DNA of 64,000 nucleotides from an uncultured Ignavibacteriales bacterium (GTDB taxonomy: Bacteria; Bacteroidota; Ignavibacteria; Ignavibacteriales; Ignavibacteriaceae): assembly GCA_903929035.1 (NCBI GenBank), contig CAIYTF010000082.1:1-64000 (forward strand), written 5' to 3'. This document shows, piece after piece, positions 62,552-64,000 of this stretch. Under the pieces are notes generated by a model. The model was not told the DNA's origin. It saw only the letters and a program-made list of their open reading frames with translations, and searched no databases. How positions within the stretch are numbered: the stretch's first letter is position 1; each line of letters begins with the position of its first letter. The position numbers were made by a program, and so were the translations under genes.

Positions 62552-63304
62552 ATGCGCATTCAATTAAACGACTTAAATTCGTGGCAAGAAAACATTTCGA
62601 ATTTTCACGAGAAAGCTGTCAATGATTTTTTGTTGGACGAACTTGTAGCAGTTGATTTATATATTATCCTCGAAGAATTGGTAAGCAACTATTTCAAGTA
62701 TTCAATTGCTCCCGGATATAATGTTGGAATAAATATTTCCATAGATAGAATTCAGGAATCAATAGAAATAGTAATGGAATATGAAGCTGTTCCGTTCAAT
62801 CCTTTTATGTATAACAAGGAAGAGGAATTTTCAGTTGAAAGCGCGCGTATTGGCGGTAAAGGCTTATATTTGGTAGGCTGCCTCGCGGATTCTTATTTTT
62901 ATAATACTAAAGACAAAAAAATCATTCTTAAACTAACAAAAAGACTAAATAGCGAGGACATTATGAATATTACAATAGAAGATATTTCAGGAATTACAGT
63001 TGTTCATTTGGATGGAAGACTTGATATTCTTTCAGGTGAAAATCTCCAAAAAACCATTGATGAATTGATAGAAGATCAAAAAAAATATCAAATTCTTGTT
63101 GACTGCGAAAAACTATCTTTCATTTCAAGTGCTGGATTGCGCCTGTTTATGATCGCGTTGAAAAAACTAAACAAACTTGGCGGCAGGCTTGCTTTTTCTG
63201 CTTTTAACGGAAATAATAAAAAGATTTTTGAAATCACCGGCTATAACAAATTTTTTAGCATTTTTTCATCTGTTGAAGAAGGTGTTGCTACTTTTAACTC
63301 ATAA
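62552..63304 (+). CDS. HATPase (RsbW-like) fused to a STAS anti-anti-sigma domain
   Basis: 250 aa. The N-terminal ~135 residues are a GHKL ATPase of the RsbW/SpoIIAB type: N-box 'YIILEELVSNYFKYS', G1-like 'EYEAVPFNPFMYN' and G2 'ARIGGKGLYLVGCLADSYFY'. Residues ~142-248 form a STAS domain ('MNITIEDISGITVVHLDGRLDILS', 'VDCEKLSFISSAGLRLFMIALKKL'), with the phosphorylatable Ser in 'FISSAGL'. Kinase and its usual substrate are joined in one chain. The frame runs through without interruption; an internal ATG begins the STAS part. A second, free STAS gene follows. Partner-switching control of a sigma factor or enzyme is the likely role. Confidence 0.87.
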   Translation: MRIQLNDLNSWQENISNFHEKAVNDFLLDELVAVDLYIILEELVSNYFKYSIAPGYNVGINISIDRIQESIEIVMEYEAVPFNPFMYNKEEEFSVESARIGGKGLYLVGCLADSYFYNTKDKKIILKLTKRLNSEDIMNITIEDISGITVVHLDGRLDILSGENLQKTIDELIEDQKKYQILVDCEKLSFISSAGLRLFMIALKKLNKLGGRLAFSAFNGNNKKIFEITGYNKFFSIFSSVEEGVATFNS

Positions 63305-63387
63305 TTCTGTAATTGCAAATTATTAACACGCATTTTTTGCAGAGTATGGAATCGGGTATCCTTTTCCAAGAAAGAAAGTTGTAAATT

Positions 63388-63741
63388 ATGGAAAATAATT
63401 TAAATATTACTGTTGAAGAATTTGAAAATGTCACCATAATACACCTTGAGGGCAGATTAGATATTCTGTCCGCCGAATCTCTACAGACTATAATGGATAA
63501 ACTGATTGATGATGACGATAAAATTCATCTAATTATTAACTGTCAGAAATTGTCTTTTATCTCAAGCGCGGGTCTTTGCTTATTTATGATATATTTGAAG
63601 AAAATTGAAAAATGCGGCGGCAAACTAACATTTTCAGCCTTTAACGGCACAAACAGGAAAATATTCGAAATCACCGGCTATAATAAATTTTTTACTGTTT
63701 TCCCTTCCGTTGAAGAGGGAATTAAATTCTATAACCGATAG
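63388..63741 (+). CDS. STAS-domain anti-anti-sigma factor
   Basis: 117 aa. 'VTIIHLEGRLDILSAESLQTIMDKLI', 'LIINCQKLSFISSAGLCLFMIYLKKIEKCGGKLTFSAFNG' and 'IFEITGYNKFFTVFPSVEEGI' define a SpoIIAA/RsbV-like STAS domain, with the phosphorylatable Ser in 'FISSAGL'. It is highly similar to the STAS half of the preceding fusion, so one arose from the other by duplication. The two could compete for the same kinase domain. No cognate sigma factor or PP2C phosphatase is visible before the window ends. Confidence 0.9.
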   Translation: MENNLNITVEEFENVTIIHLEGRLDILSAESLQTIMDKLIDDDDKIHLIINCQKLSFISSAGLCLFMIYLKKIEKCGGKLTFSAFNGTNRKIFEITGYNKFFTVFPSVEEGIKFYNR

Positions 63742-63767
63742 CCTGCCAAATACAGCAAAAATTGTTA

Positions 63768-64000
63768 ATGACTAAATCATTCTTATTTTGCATTTTATTG
63801 TTATCAGGTTTCACATTTCGAGCATATTCCCAAGAATCAAATTATTTTTATTCGGGAAAAAACTATGGCAGCGAGGCAACATTCAGCCCCGTTTCTCTTT
63901 TGTTGAATGGCAGTTATGATATTATCCAGTTAGAAAATAATTCAAGGGATCCATTTAGTTATCCTTATAGCTCAGCTTGGACAAATGTATGGCGTAATAT
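63768..64000 (+). CDS. Secreted protein, N-terminal part (3' end outside window)
   Basis: 77 residues are visible. ATG 63768 begins a typical signal peptide (MTKSFLFCILLLSGFTFRAYSQ) with a cleavage site after SQ, as in many neighbours. The mature part reads 'ESNYFYSGKNYGSEATFSPV...LLLNGSYDIIQLEN'. It is only 26 bp after the STAS gene and probably co-transcribed, which may mean it belongs to the same circuit. No family can be assigned from this fragment. Confidence 0.75.
   Translation, partial: MTKSFLFCILLLSGFTFRAYSQESNYFYSGKNYGSEATFSPVSLLLNGSYDIIQLENNSRDPFSYPYSSAWTNVWRN

Overview
The window is an AT-rich, gene-dense chromosome segment from a Gram-negative bacterium of the FCB group. The markers are a PorU/PorV pair of the type IX secretion system (T9SS), three proteins with T9SS type A C-terminal sorting domains (plus a decayed fourth), a TonB-dependent receptor, outer-membrane barrels, and families such as DUF2721, DUF2254 and DUF6580. 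The flavour is closest to Ignavibacteria/Kapabacteria-like lineages. That placement is inference; no rRNA gene is present to settle it. TTG and GTG starts with good Shine-Dalgarno (SD) sequences are common, and the tRNAs do not encode CCA.

Layout. 1-5.0 kb: the end of a surface-polysaccharide glycosyltransferase cluster (GT2, GT2, GT4, processive GT2, GT9). 5.5-6.6 kb: DUF2721 and aat. 6.6-19.2 kb, minus strand: a cell-envelope/T9SS block read as porU, porV, an M6-like protein whose HExxH motif is lost, a large gluzincin/beta-propeller/outer-membrane barrel protein, a DUF5683-like protein and a Trm112-like protein. 19.5-23 kb: a thioredoxin-like ferredoxin, then a cobalamin riboswitch followed by btuB and a DUF6580 membrane protein. 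23.2-28.6 kb: surE, a von Willebrand A membrane protein, comF, and an ECF sigma / probable anti-sigma / Spy-like trio. 28.6-31.2 kb: tRNA-Leu, a ZIP transporter, tRNA-Ser, fcl. 31.4-35.0 kb: hisBHAF and hisIE. 35.2-38.7 kb: tRNA-Asp, a probable transposase remnant, a receiver-like protein, a nitrilase, a RecD/Dda-like helicase and an orphan DUF2281 protein. 38.9-46.9 kb, minus strand: a T9SS-cargo relic, then ahcY, metK, a sugar-nucleotide pyrophosphorylase, pyk, a LonC-type protease and a YkoF-like protein. 47.2-56.3 kb: DUF2254, two tandem small membrane proteins, a GlmU-like nucleotidyltransferase, a T9SS cargo protein, tRNA-Arg and a multi-PAS histidine kinase with a G10 tract. 57.0-64 kb: lon, an acyltransferase-like membrane protein, an ArnT/PMT-like membrane glycosyltransferase, a HATPase-STAS fusion, a free STAS protein and the start of a secreted protein.

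How the genes connect. porU and porV supply the sortase and shuttle that process cargo such as the protein at 51.2-52.9 kb. metK and ahcY form the core of the methyl cycle. The cobalamin riboswitch probably controls vitamin B12 uptake through btuB, and perhaps the DUF6580 protein. The sigma/anti-sigma/Spy-like trio and the STAS/HATPase pair look like two separate envelope or stress signalling circuits.

Non-coding structure. A family of roughly 100-bp elements with imperfect terminal inverted repeats (MITE-like) occurs as at least six full or partial copies, one of which supplies the stop codon of a neighbouring gene. There are also long hairpin repeats, a BIME-like inverted pair of GC-rich hairpins upstream of lon, and several clear rho-independent terminators. 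I found no CRISPR array, rRNA, intact insertion sequence or prophage.
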